Translations under genes and position numbers: made by a program
The notes under the pieces: generated by a model
Told to the model about the DNA's origin: nothing
Database searches by the model: none
The model's input: only the letters and a program-made list of their open reading frames with translations
In this document: one piece after another, positions 5,855 through 13,613 of the stretch
How positions within the stretch are numbered: the stretch's first letter is position 1
Layout: every line of letters begins with the position of its first letter
Assembly: GCA_947307005.1 (NCBI GenBank)
Contig: CAMZHY010000013.1
Coordinates: 1 to 19,486, forward strand
Source of the DNA: an uncultured Planctomycetaceae bacterium
GTDB taxonomy: Bacteria; Planctomycetota; Planctomycetia; Pirellulales; Thermoguttaceae
DNA: 19,486 nucleotides
Direction of reading: 5' to 3'

Positions 5855-8413
5855 ATGTCCTACCGAGAAAAAGCCATCCTAGTCGTATCGGGTCAAGTTT
5901 TGGAACGTTCGTTCAATCCGTTTCCCGCAAGATCGCTTCACAAAGCGATTACGCGAACGCTGAGAGACCGCGACGTCGTTCTCACGCGACGCGTCGCGAC
6001 GCTCGCGCCGAAGCACGCGGAGGCGGCGGCCGTTTTTTTAAACGCGGGCTTTGAAATCATGCCCGCCGACGACGAAGACCTGCAGGCGGCGGCGACGATC
6101 AGTTCGCTCTTAGCGGAAAACCCTTTGGACGAAGTCGTCTTCATGCTCGGCGATCCCAGACCGTTCCAGTTTCTACGCTCGATCGCGGGAAAGGCCAATC
6201 GAACGCTCTTGACGCTTGAACAGCTTGACGACGAACTCGCTTTGAACCTTGAAGGGGCGCTGAATATCCGCGATCTTCTCTCGAAGGAGGGCGTCAACTG
6301 CGACGTTCTAAAAATTCAAAACGGGGACGCGCGCCGCAAAGTCGCGACCGCTCCCGCGGCGCCGAAAACGGATAATTCGATCGTCGACGCGCTGTGCCAA
6401 ACGACCCCTTACGATCCCGAAGACTTCTTTAAAAGCCATCCCGACGAGTGGATCGCGGAAATTGAAAACTACCTTCGCGAACACGACGGCTACGCTCCCG
6501 CCGTCGACGTCGTTCAAGAGCTTGACAAAACGTTCCCCGGAATGGAACAGGTCTACCTTAAAAAGGGAGCGATTCTCTGCAATCCTCTGTGCAACGAGGC
6601 CCTTGGTTGTAGTTCGAGAGCGGTCCGCTATAAAAAAACGGATTTCGGGACCTATTTTTACCTTGCCGAGCTTAAAGACTTCCCGGCGAAGTTGACCGCC
6701 CCGCAACCGACGAAGACGCCCGACCCCTACGAAGTCGCCCTCGCCTCCAAAGAAGAATGGCTCCCGGAACTTGAGAAATTCATTTTGGGCTGCGGAGGGA
6801 AATGCCGAGCGGTCGACGCGACCGACTTCCTTGAAGACAACTTCCCCGATATCCACATGCGTCAGCTTTTCTGGCAGAATCGCGACGCTTTCTACAAATT
6901 GATCCGAAAGAGCGACGTCAGGCTCCTCGAAGAAAACAACTCGCCGCTGTTTTATCACGCCTCGCACCCCGACATGACGCCCGTCGACGTCGAGAGCGCG
7001 GACGTCGATTTGACGATCGGAGCCGAGGCTCGCGACAAATCGAATCCGAAACCTTTAGAGTTTAAGCGGGAACCGACGACGCTTTCAACTTCCGAGGTCC
7101 TCGTCGAACTTGACAGACTGATCGAAGCGAACAATCTCCTTCATGACCTAACGAGTCTTTTCGTCGAACGCGCCCATCTCAACCAGATGGGGTTCAACTC
7201 TTCGTCGTCCTTCGACGAACGCGAGGAGAGAATCGTCGTCCGCGCGAAAGCGGTCGACCTCCATTTGTGGCCGCTGCAATATAAATCCGCCCCCGTCCCG
7301 ACAAAAGAAAACTATGAAAACGTCTCGAATATTTACGAGCTTCTCGCCGATTCCTTAAAACTTCTCAAACAGTTTGTTCAGGGAAAAGAAGATTTCGACG
7401 CCCCCGTCGATGTCGCCGCGATCCAACTCGCCGTCGATCTGCAATGTCTCCTGAAATCGGCGCTCCTCGAATTTGCCGTCGATCCCGGCGAAGACCCCGT
7501 CCAGCGTCGGTCTTACGAGCTTCTGCGTCAATTCCGCGAATTGTACGCCAAGGGAAACTGGCTCGAAAATATGCGCTGGGAGGACAAACTCTCCCTCGAT
7601 CGAATCGATTCCCTCAAAAGCCGTCTTGAGCGCCTGAAGAGCTCCGCCGACGAGGCGATCGAGAAACGACGGGAGAACCTGTGCGCCGAACGCGTCCGCA
7701 GCGAAGCGTTCGACAAGCTCGCCGAACTCTGCGACCGTCTCAAGACGCTCCGCGAACCCGACTTCGATTCTAACGCGCTCGCCGAAACTTGGAACTCCGT
7801 CGTCGCGCTGGTCGCGACGCTCTGCCGAAATTACAAAGAACCCTTTAGCTCGCTGAAACTCCGACAGATCCTCTACGACGTCGTCGACGACGTTCCGGAG
7901 GACGTCGAAACGACTGACGAATTCGTCGCGGTTCGTCAGGAAATCGATCTCGAAAAGGAACGCGAGGCGGAGCGTTCGAAAGACGCCTCGGCTTCCGCGC
8001 TCGCCGAAATCGACGTCGAGACCCTCGCGATGCGGCGCGTCCGCAATTGTTACCAAGGAACAAAAATCGTCTTTGTCGGAGGAACGCCGAAGAAACACAT
8101 CCAAGATCGACTCGTCGATAAGTTAGGGTTCGGCGAAGTTGTTTGGGAATCCTTCGACCACGGCGATTCCCTCGATCGCTTCAAGAAACCGTTACAAGAT
8201 TCCGACGTTAAAATCTTTCTCGTTTACATTCCTTGGTGCAGCCATAAACATTCGAGAGAATTGGCGAAACTTGTCGAAGAGTACGGCAAGACGCTAATCC
8301 GCGTCACGCGAGGAACGAGTCCCGCGCAGATCGCCGACTCCATCTGCGAGCAGACGACCGTCCCCGAACTCGAACTCGAAAACAACCCGGAACTGCTCCA
8401 AGACGACGAATAA
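5855..8413 (+). CDS. Large multidomain protein with C-terminal DUF2325-like domain
   Basis: An 852-residue cytoplasmic protein with no signal peptide or membrane segment. Residues 1 to about 145 have an alternating strand/helix pattern, with DEVVFMLGDPRPFQFLRSI (Asp100) resembling the SGDSDF-type strand of NYN/LabA nuclease domains; the usual N-terminal catalytic Asp is not obvious, so the domain may be degenerate. Residues 197-275 and 301-370 look like a duplicated module, sharing EW-x-x-E-(I/L)-E, a G-x-x-x-AVD turn and an L-x-x-x-FP segment, possibly winged helices. About 400-730 is a long, charged helical region. Residues 737-835 match DUF2325: KIVFVGG, a His/Asp loop, CSHKHS and KTLIRV. 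The start lacks a good ribosome binding site, having only an A-rich stretch. It follows moxR and lies 24 bases before the tetR gene. DUF2325 is fairly secure; the other domains are inference. Confidence 0.8.
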   Translation: MSYREKAILVVSGQVLERSFNPFPARSLHKAITRTLRDRDVVLTRRVATLAPKHAEAAAVFLNAGFEIMPADDEDLQAAATISSLLAENPLDEVVFMLGDPRPFQFLRSIAGKANRTLLTLEQLDDELALNLEGALNIRDLLSKEGVNCDVLKIQNGDARRKVATAPAAPKTDNSIVDALCQTTPYDPEDFFKSHPDEWIAEIENYLREHDGYAPAVDVVQELDKTFPGMEQVYLKKGAILCNPLCNEALGCSSRAVRYKKTDFGTYFYLAELKDFPAKLTAPQPTKTPDPYEVALASKEEWLPELEKFILGCGGKCRAVDATDFLEDNFPDIHMRQLFWQNRDAFYKLIRKSDVRLLEENNSPLFYHASHPDMTPVDVESADVDLTIGAEARDKSNPKPLEFKREPTTLSTSEVLVELDRLIEANNLLHDLTSLFVERAHLNQMGFNSSSSFDEREERIVVRAKAVDLHLWPLQYKSAPVPTKENYENVSNIYELLADSLKLLKQFVQGKEDFDAPVDVAAIQLAVDLQCLLKSALLEFAVDPGEDPVQRRSYELLRQFRELYAKGNWLENMRWEDKLSLDRIDSLKSRLERLKSSADEAIEKRRENLCAERVRSEAFDKLAELCDRLKTLREPDFDSNALAETWNSVVALVATLCRNYKEPFSSLKLRQILYDVVDDVPEDVETTDEFVAVRQEIDLEKEREAERSKDASASALAEIDVETLAMRRVRNCYQGTKIVFVGGTPKKHIQDRLVDKLGFGEVVWESFDHGDSLDRFKKPLQDSDVKIFLVYIPWCSHKHSRELAKLVEEYGKTLIRVTRGTSPAQIADSICEQTTVPELELENNPELLQDDE

Positions 8414-8437
8414 CCGCGGAAGGAACGAATTGACGTC

Positions 8438-9334
8438 ATGACTGCAAAAAGGAAGAAGACGGAAGAAGAAAAGAAGAAGCCCGCGCGCGACGCGGCGCCG
8501 CGTTCTCAAACGCCCGACGTCAAACGCCCCGACGACGAAACGTTCAGAGCGCGGCGAATCATGAGCGCGACGCCCGTCAAAAGCGCGCTCAACGTCGTCT
8601 CGCCGAGCGTCGCGAGACTGCCGAAGGAAGAGCTTGAGAAACTCCCTCTTCGGCAGCGTCTCGTGCTCGCCGCGATCGACGAAGTCAAAGAAGTTGGATT
8701 CGACCGTTTTTCAATGCGGCGCGTCGCGACGGCGTGCGGCGCGTCGTGCGCGGCGCCCTACAAGCACTTCAAGAATCGGCGCGAAATCTTTGTCGCCGTC
8801 TTTGAGTATATCGCCGACGTCTGGCTAGAGCGTCAAGAGAGGACGCTCAAACGCCTCGCCGCCGAGCCGCTTCGCGTTCAGCTCGTCGAACTCGCGCTCG
8901 ACTATATTCGGTTTCTCGTCGAGAACCCGCGACTGCGCGCGATCCTCATGGTCGACGACCAGCCTCGCGACGACTACTATCTGCACGTCAAAGCGCGCAT
9001 CAGCGATCGCTCGAAAGAACTCATCATTCAATTCTGCGACGAGCAGAAGATTGATCTGCGCGTCGCGCGCGTTAAAATGTACGTCGTTCGGTCTTATATT
9101 TACGGATTCGCGCTCATGTTTTGCAACAACGAGCTGCCTTATAACGACAACATGACGCGATTCATCCGCGCGCTCATTCAGCGTGAGATCGACCTCCCGT
9201 GGACGGCGGGCTTTACGGAAGAAGACCTTTCCCGAGGCGCGGAACTCATCGAATATCTCGCGAAGCTCGGACCCGACGTCTCTGAATTGCGTCAAGACCT
9301 CAAACCGGAGCCTAAAAACTTCCCAATCGATTAA
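8438..9334 (+). CDS. TetR/AcrR-family transcriptional regulator
   Basis: A 298-residue DNA-binding repressor. Residues about 72-122 are the TetR helix-turn-helix: RLVLAAIDEVKEVGFDRF, then MRRVATACGAS (recognition region) and the Y-x-H-F-x-N-R-x-x-I-F segment that links to the ligand domain. The remaining helical C-terminal region would bind an unknown ligand. Compared with usual TetR proteins of about 200 residues, it carries an extra, basic, low-complexity N-terminal stretch of about 70 residues. A GGAAGGAA ribosome binding site lies about ten bases before the chosen ATG; a second ATG at 8561 would trim the extension but has no such site. It is 24 bases after the DUF2325 gene, so it is probably cotranscribed. 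Paired AGTTAT half-sites around the next promoter make the acyl cassette its likely target, and an acyl-CoA or fatty acid a reasonable but untested ligand. Confidence 0.88.
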   Translation: MTAKRKKTEEEKKKPARDAAPRSQTPDVKRPDDETFRARRIMSATPVKSALNVVSPSVARLPKEELEKLPLRQRLVLAAIDEVKEVGFDRFSMRRVATACGASCAAPYKHFKNRREIFVAVFEYIADVWLERQERTLKRLAAEPLRVQLVELALDYIRFLVENPRLRAILMVDDQPRDDYYLHVKARISDRSKELIIQFCDEQKIDLRVARVKMYVVRSYIYGFALMFCNNELPYNDNMTRFIRALIQREIDLPWTAGFTEEDLSRGAELIEYLAKLGPDVSELRQDLKPEPKNFPID

Positions 9335-9363
9335 AATTCGTCTAAAAAAAATCGCGCGTTTCG

Positions 9364-9384
9364 AGTTATTTCCTCCGTATAACT
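9364..9384. promoter_or_regulatory. Upstream inverted repeat, candidate TetR operator
   Basis: AGTTAT (9364-9369) and ATAACT (9379-9384) form a 6-bp inverted repeat with a 9-base spacer, touching the first base of the -35 box. The same half-site recurs downstream of the promoter at 9420-9436. Shared motif and placement suggest binding of a dimeric regulator. Confidence 0.5.
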
Positions 9385-9411
9385 TGACGTCGGTCCTCGC
9401 GTCGCTATACT
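9384..9411 (+). promoter_or_regulatory. Strong sigma70-type promoter for the acyl cassette
   Basis: TTGACG (9384-9389) and TATACT (9406-9411) are 16 bases apart, each matching the -35 and -10 consensus at five of six positions. Transcription would start near 9418, about 118 bases before the acyl carrier protein gene. It lies in the 201-base gap after tetR, which otherwise holds only the operator-like repeats. Confidence 0.7.
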
Positions 9412-9419
9412 TGCGCGAA

Positions 9420-9436
9420 AGTTATCAGCGATAACT
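9420..9436. promoter_or_regulatory. Downstream palindrome, candidate TetR operator
   Basis: AGTTATC (9420-9426) and GATAACT (9430-9436) are perfect 7-bp complements around AGC, located at the predicted transcription start. A further single half-site GATAAC occurs at 9449-9454. A repressor bound here would block the promoter at 9384-9411. Confidence 0.6.
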
Positions 9437-9535
9437 AAAGTAAACGTCGATAACCTTCGTCGACGCGCTCGTTCCGCGAAATCGATCCGCGTTCGAGACG
9501 TCGACCGAACTTTCGCGAATACGGAGACAAGCGTT

Positions 9536-9763
9536 ATGATGGACACGTTCCAATTAGTCGCTCGCGGATTGGCTTGCCGACTCGGACTCGACGCCGCCGA
9601 CATTAAGGCGGAGGACGAATTGCTAACTCTGGGAATCGACTCCCTCGACGCCGCCGAACTGCTCATGGAGCTGGAAGATAAACTCGGCGTTGAAATCGAA
9701 CAGACGAAGAAACTTAAGACGGTCGGCGACGTCGTCGCCGCGATCGACGAAGCCTCCGAGTGA
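9536..9763 (+). CDS. acpP: Acyl carrier protein
   Basis: A 75-residue acidic helical protein that carries growing acyl chains on a 4'-phosphopantetheine arm. The attachment site is Ser36 in LGIDSLDAAELLMELEDKLG, the standard ACP signature. Size is normal for a free-standing type II ACP. Two ATGs are adjacent (9536 and 9539); GGAG at 9523-9526 fits either one. It is the first gene behind the strong promoter and is followed after 60 bases by the ketosynthase gene. Because the cluster has its own ketosynthase, dehydratase and ligase, this is probably a dedicated carrier rather than the housekeeping ACP, which in most bacteria sits between fabG and fabF in the main fatty-acid cluster. It must be activated by a phosphopantetheinyl transferase, not encoded in this window. 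Confidence 0.92.
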   Translation: MMDTFQLVARGLACRLGLDAADIKAEDELLTLGIDSLDAAELLMELEDKLGVEIEQTKKLKTVGDVVAAIDEASE

Positions 9764-9823
9764 ATCGAGGGGCCGCGCTCCGGCGCGGTCGGAACAACGC
9801 CTGAATCGAAAGGAAACTGCATC

Positions 9824-11059
9824 ATGAATCGTCGTGTCGTCATCACCGGCATGGGCGCGGTCACACCCGTGGGAATCGGCGTGGACGCGTTCTGGAACAG
9901 TCTGCTTGCGGGCAAAAACGGAATCGATCGCATCACGCTTTTCGATCCGTGCAACCTGCGTTCTTCTCTCGCGGGCGAGGTCAAGGATTTCGATCCGGAA
10001 GCGTGTCAGACCGCGAAAGACGCGAGTCACACCGACCGCAGCGGTCAGTTTGCGATCGCGGCGGCGGTGGAGGCGGTCGAGCAGAGCGGCGTCGTCGGGA
10101 CCGTCGATCCATGGCGCGCGGCGGTCTATTTCGGCTCCGGCGTCGGCGGTTTCGAGACGACGGAAGCGAACTGCCGCAAGCTCATCGAAAAGGGCGCGCG
10201 TCGCGTTTCACCCTTCTTCGTGCCGATGATGATCGCGAACATGCCCGCGAGCATGATCGCGATTCGCTACGACTTCCGCGGTCAAGCGATCCCCGCCGTC
10301 ACGGCGTGCACGTCCGGCTCCCACGCGATCGGCGAGGCGACTCGCGCGATTCGCCACGGCTACGCCGACGTCGTCGTCTCGGGCGGCTGCGAGGCGCCGA
10401 TCGTCGAGGTCGGGCTCGCGGGCTTCAACGCGATGAAGGCGCTCGCGACGACGGACGATCCCGAGGAAGCGTCGCTCCCCTTCGACAAACGCCGCGCGGG
10501 CTTCGTTCCGGCGGAGGGCGCGGGGGCGCTCGTTCTTGAGGAATACGAACGCGCGAAGGCGCGAGGCGCGAAGATTTACGGCGAGATCGTCGGCTACGGG
10601 ACGACGTGCGACGCGTATCACATCACGGCGCCGAAACCCGACGGAACCGGCGCGGGCAAAGCGGTCGCGCTGGCGCTGGAGGAAGCGGGCTGGAAGCCCG
10701 GCGAACGCGTTTACGTCAACGCGCACGGGACGGGCACGTCGCTCAACGATTTGGCGGAGACGCTCGCGCTCAAGCTCGCGTTCGGCGAAAAGGAAGCGAA
10801 TCAGCTTCAAATTAGCTCGACGAAATCGATGACGGGGCATATGCTCGGCGCGGCGGGCGCGGTCGAAGCGATCGTCTGCGCGAAGGCGCTGGCGGAAAAC
10901 GTCATGCCGCCGACGATCAATCTTTTGGAACGCGACCCTGAATGCGACCTCGACTATATCCCCTGCGTCAAACGCGAGGGAACCGTCGATCTTGCCATCT
11001 CCAACTCCTTCGGATTCGGCGGACACAACGCGTGCGTCGCGATTCGCCGCTGCGAGTGA
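9824..11059 (+). CDS. fabF: FabF-type beta-ketoacyl-ACP synthase
   Basis: A 411-residue condensing enzyme that extends an acyl chain by decarboxylative Claisen condensation with malonyl-ACP. The thiolase-fold catalytic triad is complete: Cys162 in TACTSGSHA, His301 in VNAHGTGT and His339 in KSMTGHMLGAAGA. The N-terminus VVITGMGAVTPVG and C-terminal NSFGFGGHNA are classic KAS I/II marks, and the length equals E. coli FabF. The start has AAAGGAAA eight bases upstream. It lies between the carrier protein and dehydratase genes, 39 bases before the latter. No paired chain-length factor is present, so this is not a typical aromatic polyketide pair. It could be the housekeeping KAS II or a specialised enzyme; the context favours the latter. 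The function as a ketosynthase is well supported, the chain specificity is not. Confidence 0.93.
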   Translation: MNRRVVITGMGAVTPVGIGVDAFWNSLLAGKNGIDRITLFDPCNLRSSLAGEVKDFDPEACQTAKDASHTDRSGQFAIAAAVEAVEQSGVVGTVDPWRAAVYFGSGVGGFETTEANCRKLIEKGARRVSPFFVPMMIANMPASMIAIRYDFRGQAIPAVTACTSGSHAIGEATRAIRHGYADVVVSGGCEAPIVEVGLAGFNAMKALATTDDPEEASLPFDKRRAGFVPAEGAGALVLEEYERAKARGAKIYGEIVGYGTTCDAYHITAPKPDGTGAGKAVALALEEAGWKPGERVYVNAHGTGTSLNDLAETLALKLAFGEKEANQLQISSTKSMTGHMLGAAGAVEAIVCAKALAENVMPPTINLLERDPECDLDYIPCVKREGTVDLAISNSFGFGGHNACVAIRRCE

Positions 11060-11098
11060 CGAACGGATCGAACGAGGGAAAGATTAGGAGTTTCAGCG

Positions 11099-11533
11099 AT
11101 GAATATTGAAAACCTTGAAAACTATCTGCCGCACCGCAAACCGATGTTGCTACTGGATTCCGCGTCGCTCGAAGACGGAGTCGCGCGCGGAACCCTTCAC
11201 ATCAAAGGAGACGAATGGTTTCTCCAAGGACATTTCCCCGGCGCGCCCGTGACCCCCGGCGTGATCCTCTGCGAAATTCTCGCGCAGACCTCCGCGTTCC
11301 TGCTGAAAGACGGGATTCCGGAAACGAAGACGCCGCTCCTCGTCGGACTTGACAACGTGCGCCTCAAGAGAATGGTTCAGCCGGGCGAGACGTTCTGCTC
11401 GGAATGTCGCGTTCAGAGCGTGAAGGAACCGTTCTACTTCACCGAATGCAAAGGTTTTGTCAACGGACAGTTAAGCGTGAAGGCGCGACTCTTCTTCGCC
11501 CTCGTCGACAAGGACGCGTCCGCCAAGAAATGA
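11099..11533 (+). CDS. fabZ: FabZ-like 3-hydroxyacyl-ACP dehydratase
   Basis: A 144-residue hot-dog-fold enzyme that removes water from 3-hydroxyacyl-ACP. YLPHRKPMLLLD (9-20) is the family's N-terminal signature. The catalytic pair is His45 in QGHFPGAPVTPG and Glu59 in LCEILAQ, as in FabZ. Length is typical. AGGAG lies eight bases before the ATG. It is downstream of the ketosynthase and 49 bases before the ligase gene, in the same direction, so one transcript is likely. A ketoreductase is needed between ketosynthase and dehydratase but is missing from the window, so FabG from elsewhere presumably supplies that step. A FabA-type isomerase is less likely given the Glu at the active site. Assignment is secure at family level. 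Confidence 0.92.
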   Translation: MNIENLENYLPHRKPMLLLDSASLEDGVARGTLHIKGDEWFLQGHFPGAPVTPGVILCEILAQTSAFLLKDGIPETKTPLLVGLDNVRLKRMVQPGETFCSECRVQSVKEPFYFTECKGFVNGQLSVKARLFFALVDKDASAKK

Positions 11534-11582
11534 AATCATCGCGTTCCCCAAAGAACGCAAACGACCGGCAATAAATACGATC

Positions 11583-13268
11583 ATGACCGCAAACGACAAT
11601 AACGACGGCGTCCGCCGACGTTCCGCCGTCCAAGAACAATTCGAGCGCGAATTCGACTTCATTCGCGGGTTTGAACGAAACGCGCGCCATTTCGCGAACA
11701 AGGTCGCCGTCAGCGACCCGACGAAAGACGTCGTCCTGACCTACTCCGAACTCAACGCGGAGGCGAACAAGCTCGCCAACGCGCTCGCCGCGTCCGGGCT
11801 CAAGAAAGGCGACGCTTTCGGGGTCGCGCTTTTCAACACGATCGAGTTTGTCGTCGCGTATATCGCGTCGGAAAAGCTTGGCGCAATTTTCTGCCCGATC
11901 AATTACAACTACTCCCCGAACGAGGTTCTTTACTTCTTCGGCGACAGCCGTCCCGACGTTTTAATTTACGACGCCGAGCTTGAAGAACTGATGAAGCGTT
12001 CTTTCGACCGCGCCAAAGACGAGGGCGTCGTCGCGCCGACCGTTATCGCGCGCGTCGGAACGCCGGAAAAGGCGCTTCTTGAGAACGTCGTCGACTACGT
12101 CGAGTTCTTCAAAGACTTCCCGACGACCCCGCCGCCGACGCCCGAGGGAATTTCGACTTACGACGAAATCGTCCGCCTCTACACGTCCGGAACGACCGGA
12201 CGCGCCAAGGGCGTGCCGCTTACCCGGATGAACGAGGTCATGTCGGTTCACGAAGTCGCGATGCGCTATCCGATTTTCGCGAACGACGTGACGATCAACA
12301 CGACGCCGTGGTTCCATCGAGGCGGGTTCCACGGAGGAATGACGCCGACGCTCTACCTTGGGGGCGAAGTCGTCGTCCTGCGCCGTTTCAACGCGACGGT
12401 CTGCCTGAAAAACATCCAGAAGCGCGGCGTGACGATTCTGCTTGGCGTGCCCTCCGCGGCGATCATGGTCGCGCAGAAGCAGGAGCGCGCTAAAACGGAC
12501 GTTTCAACCGTCCATATGCTCGTCATGATGGGGAGCGATCTCGAAAAGGCGACGTGCGAATATCTCCAGACCGTCTTCACCGACGTCCGTTTCATCAACA
12601 GCTACGGCACGACGGAAGCGTTCCTCAGCACGTTCCTCGATTCCGATTCGCTCCCCGAAAAGGCGGGCACCGCCGGGCGCGCCGCCTACGACGACGACGT
12701 CATTCTCGTCGAGCCGATCGAAGACGGCTGGGGCGACCCGAAGAACATAACGCCGAAAGACGGCAAAACGCTCGGCGAGGTTATCGTCCGCTGCTCGACC
12801 AAGACGCCGGGCGCGTACTACAACAAGCCGGAAGAGAGCGCGAAGAAATTCCACAACGGGTATCTCTACACGGGCGACCTCGCCGTCTGGGACGAAGAGG
12901 AGTTCATCACGATCGTCGGGCGCAAAGACGACATGATGATTTCGGCGGGCGAGAACATCTACCCGCAGCCGATCGAAGAGGCGATCTGCCAGAACGAGAA
13001 GGTCGCGGACTGCATCGTCGTGCCGATCGCGGAGATGGCGCGCGGTCAGGCGCTCGTCGCGTACGTCGTCCGATCCGACGAGTCGCTCACCGTCCGCGAA
13101 CTGCTGCAATTCTGCTCGCAGAGTCCAAATCTCTCGAACTTCACGACCCCGCGATATTACCGTTTCCTCGACGAGCTCCCCTACACCCCGACCGGCAAGA
13201 AACAGCGCTACGTTCTCAAAGCGCAGGCGCCGAAGGATTTAGAAGCGAAACTTCTAAGTCGTAACTGA
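11583..13268 (+). CDS. AMP-dependent acyl-CoA/acyl-ACP synthetase
   Basis: A 561-residue class I adenylate-forming enzyme that activates a carboxylic acid with ATP and passes it to CoA or a carrier protein. The motifs are in order: YTSGTTGRAKG (200-210, phosphate loop), YGTTE (341-345), YTGD with Asp432, GRKDDMMISAGENIYP with Arg447 in the hinge region, and the C-terminal catalytic Lys539 in TPTGKKQRY. No signal peptide or membrane segment is seen. Length fits the long-chain fatty acid-CoA ligase group. No clear ribosome binding site precedes the ATG at 11583, so translation may be weak or coupled to the upstream gene. As last gene of the acyl cassette it probably loads a starter acid onto the local carrier protein or activates the product. 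A hairpin follows the stop. The substrate cannot be read from the sequence. Confidence 0.9.
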   Translation: MTANDNNDGVRRRSAVQEQFEREFDFIRGFERNARHFANKVAVSDPTKDVVLTYSELNAEANKLANALAASGLKKGDAFGVALFNTIEFVVAYIASEKLGAIFCPINYNYSPNEVLYFFGDSRPDVLIYDAELEELMKRSFDRAKDEGVVAPTVIARVGTPEKALLENVVDYVEFFKDFPTTPPPTPEGISTYDEIVRLYTSGTTGRAKGVPLTRMNEVMSVHEVAMRYPIFANDVTINTTPWFHRGGFHGGMTPTLYLGGEVVVLRRFNATVCLKNIQKRGVTILLGVPSAAIMVAQKQERAKTDVSTVHMLVMMGSDLEKATCEYLQTVFTDVRFINSYGTTEAFLSTFLDSDSLPEKAGTAGRAAYDDDVILVEPIEDGWGDPKNITPKDGKTLGEVIVRCSTKTPGAYYNKPEESAKKFHNGYLYTGDLAVWDEEEFITIVGRKDDMMISAGENIYPQPIEEAICQNEKVADCIVVPIAEMARGQALVAYVVRSDESLTVRELLQFCSQSPNLSNFTTPRYYRFLDELPYTPTGKKQRYVLKAQAPKDLEAKLLSRN

Positions 13269-13281
13269 CGCGGCAGGCCGA

Positions 13282-13291
13282 TATCGCTAGA
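13282..13291. repeat. Left copy of a 10-bp direct repeat bracketing the AT-rich block
   Basis: TATCGCTAGA occurs here and again at 15465-15474 in the same orientation. The two copies enclose the 11-bp repeat arrays, the AlbA_2 gene and its upstream region. It could be a target-site duplication or attachment-site remnant, but a chance match is possible. Confidence 0.35.
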
Positions 13292-13295
13292 AAAC

Positions 13296-13329
13296 GACGG
13301 CGTCCTGTTTTTTTCTCCGGGACGCCGTC
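13296..13329 (+). terminator. Hairpin after the acyl cassette, T-run in the loop
   Basis: GACGGCGTCC (13296-13305) and GGACGCCGTC (13320-13329) are perfect 10-bp complements 28 bases after the ligase stop. The run of seven Ts (13308-13314) lies in the 14-nt loop rather than after the stem, so classical intrinsic termination is doubtful. It is nevertheless the natural 3' boundary of the operon. Confidence 0.5.
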
Positions 13330-13501
13330 CATCTTTCGCATGAAACAACGGAAATAATTGTTTTTGGCAACGTTAGCGACGGTAAGTCCTCTCCCTCAAA
13401 GCAGCCGCTTTAATCATTTCAAGCGCCAATTTGGGCGTCGTCTATCATAACGTCAAGAACGGGGGAACGGACAGGGAAAACAACTCGTTCATTACGTCGA
13501 A

Positions 13502-13551
13502 TTGCAACTTTTTTGCAACTTATTTGCAACTTATTTGCAACAAAGTCGCAA
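13502..13551. repeat. Array A: four 11-bp repeats capped by an inverted copy
   Basis: TTGCAAC starts at 13502, 13513, 13524 and 13535, an exact 11-base period with unit TTGCAACTTAT. After AAA comes GTCGCAA (13545-13551), an inverted copy with one change. The outer ends GAATTGC (13499-13505) and GCAATTC (13548-13554) also pair. A period of 11 excludes coding repeats and places sites on one face of the helix, as for protein-binding iterons. Confidence 0.8.
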
Positions 13552-13613
13552 TTCTATCAAAAGCATAACCTAGCTACCAAAAAAGACTTGCGGCAATATT
13601 CATCGTGCTGGAA

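Noticed and set aside
7355..8104. 249-residue minus-strand open frame
   Set aside because: It is a shadow of the DUF2325 protein gene, whose own frame carries the conserved domain.
9949..11026. Long open frames on both strands inside the ketosynthase gene (9949-10539 plus, 10208-11026 minus)
   Set aside because: They are arginine/aspartate-rich shadows produced by the GC-rich codon pattern of fabF, which has intact catalytic motifs.
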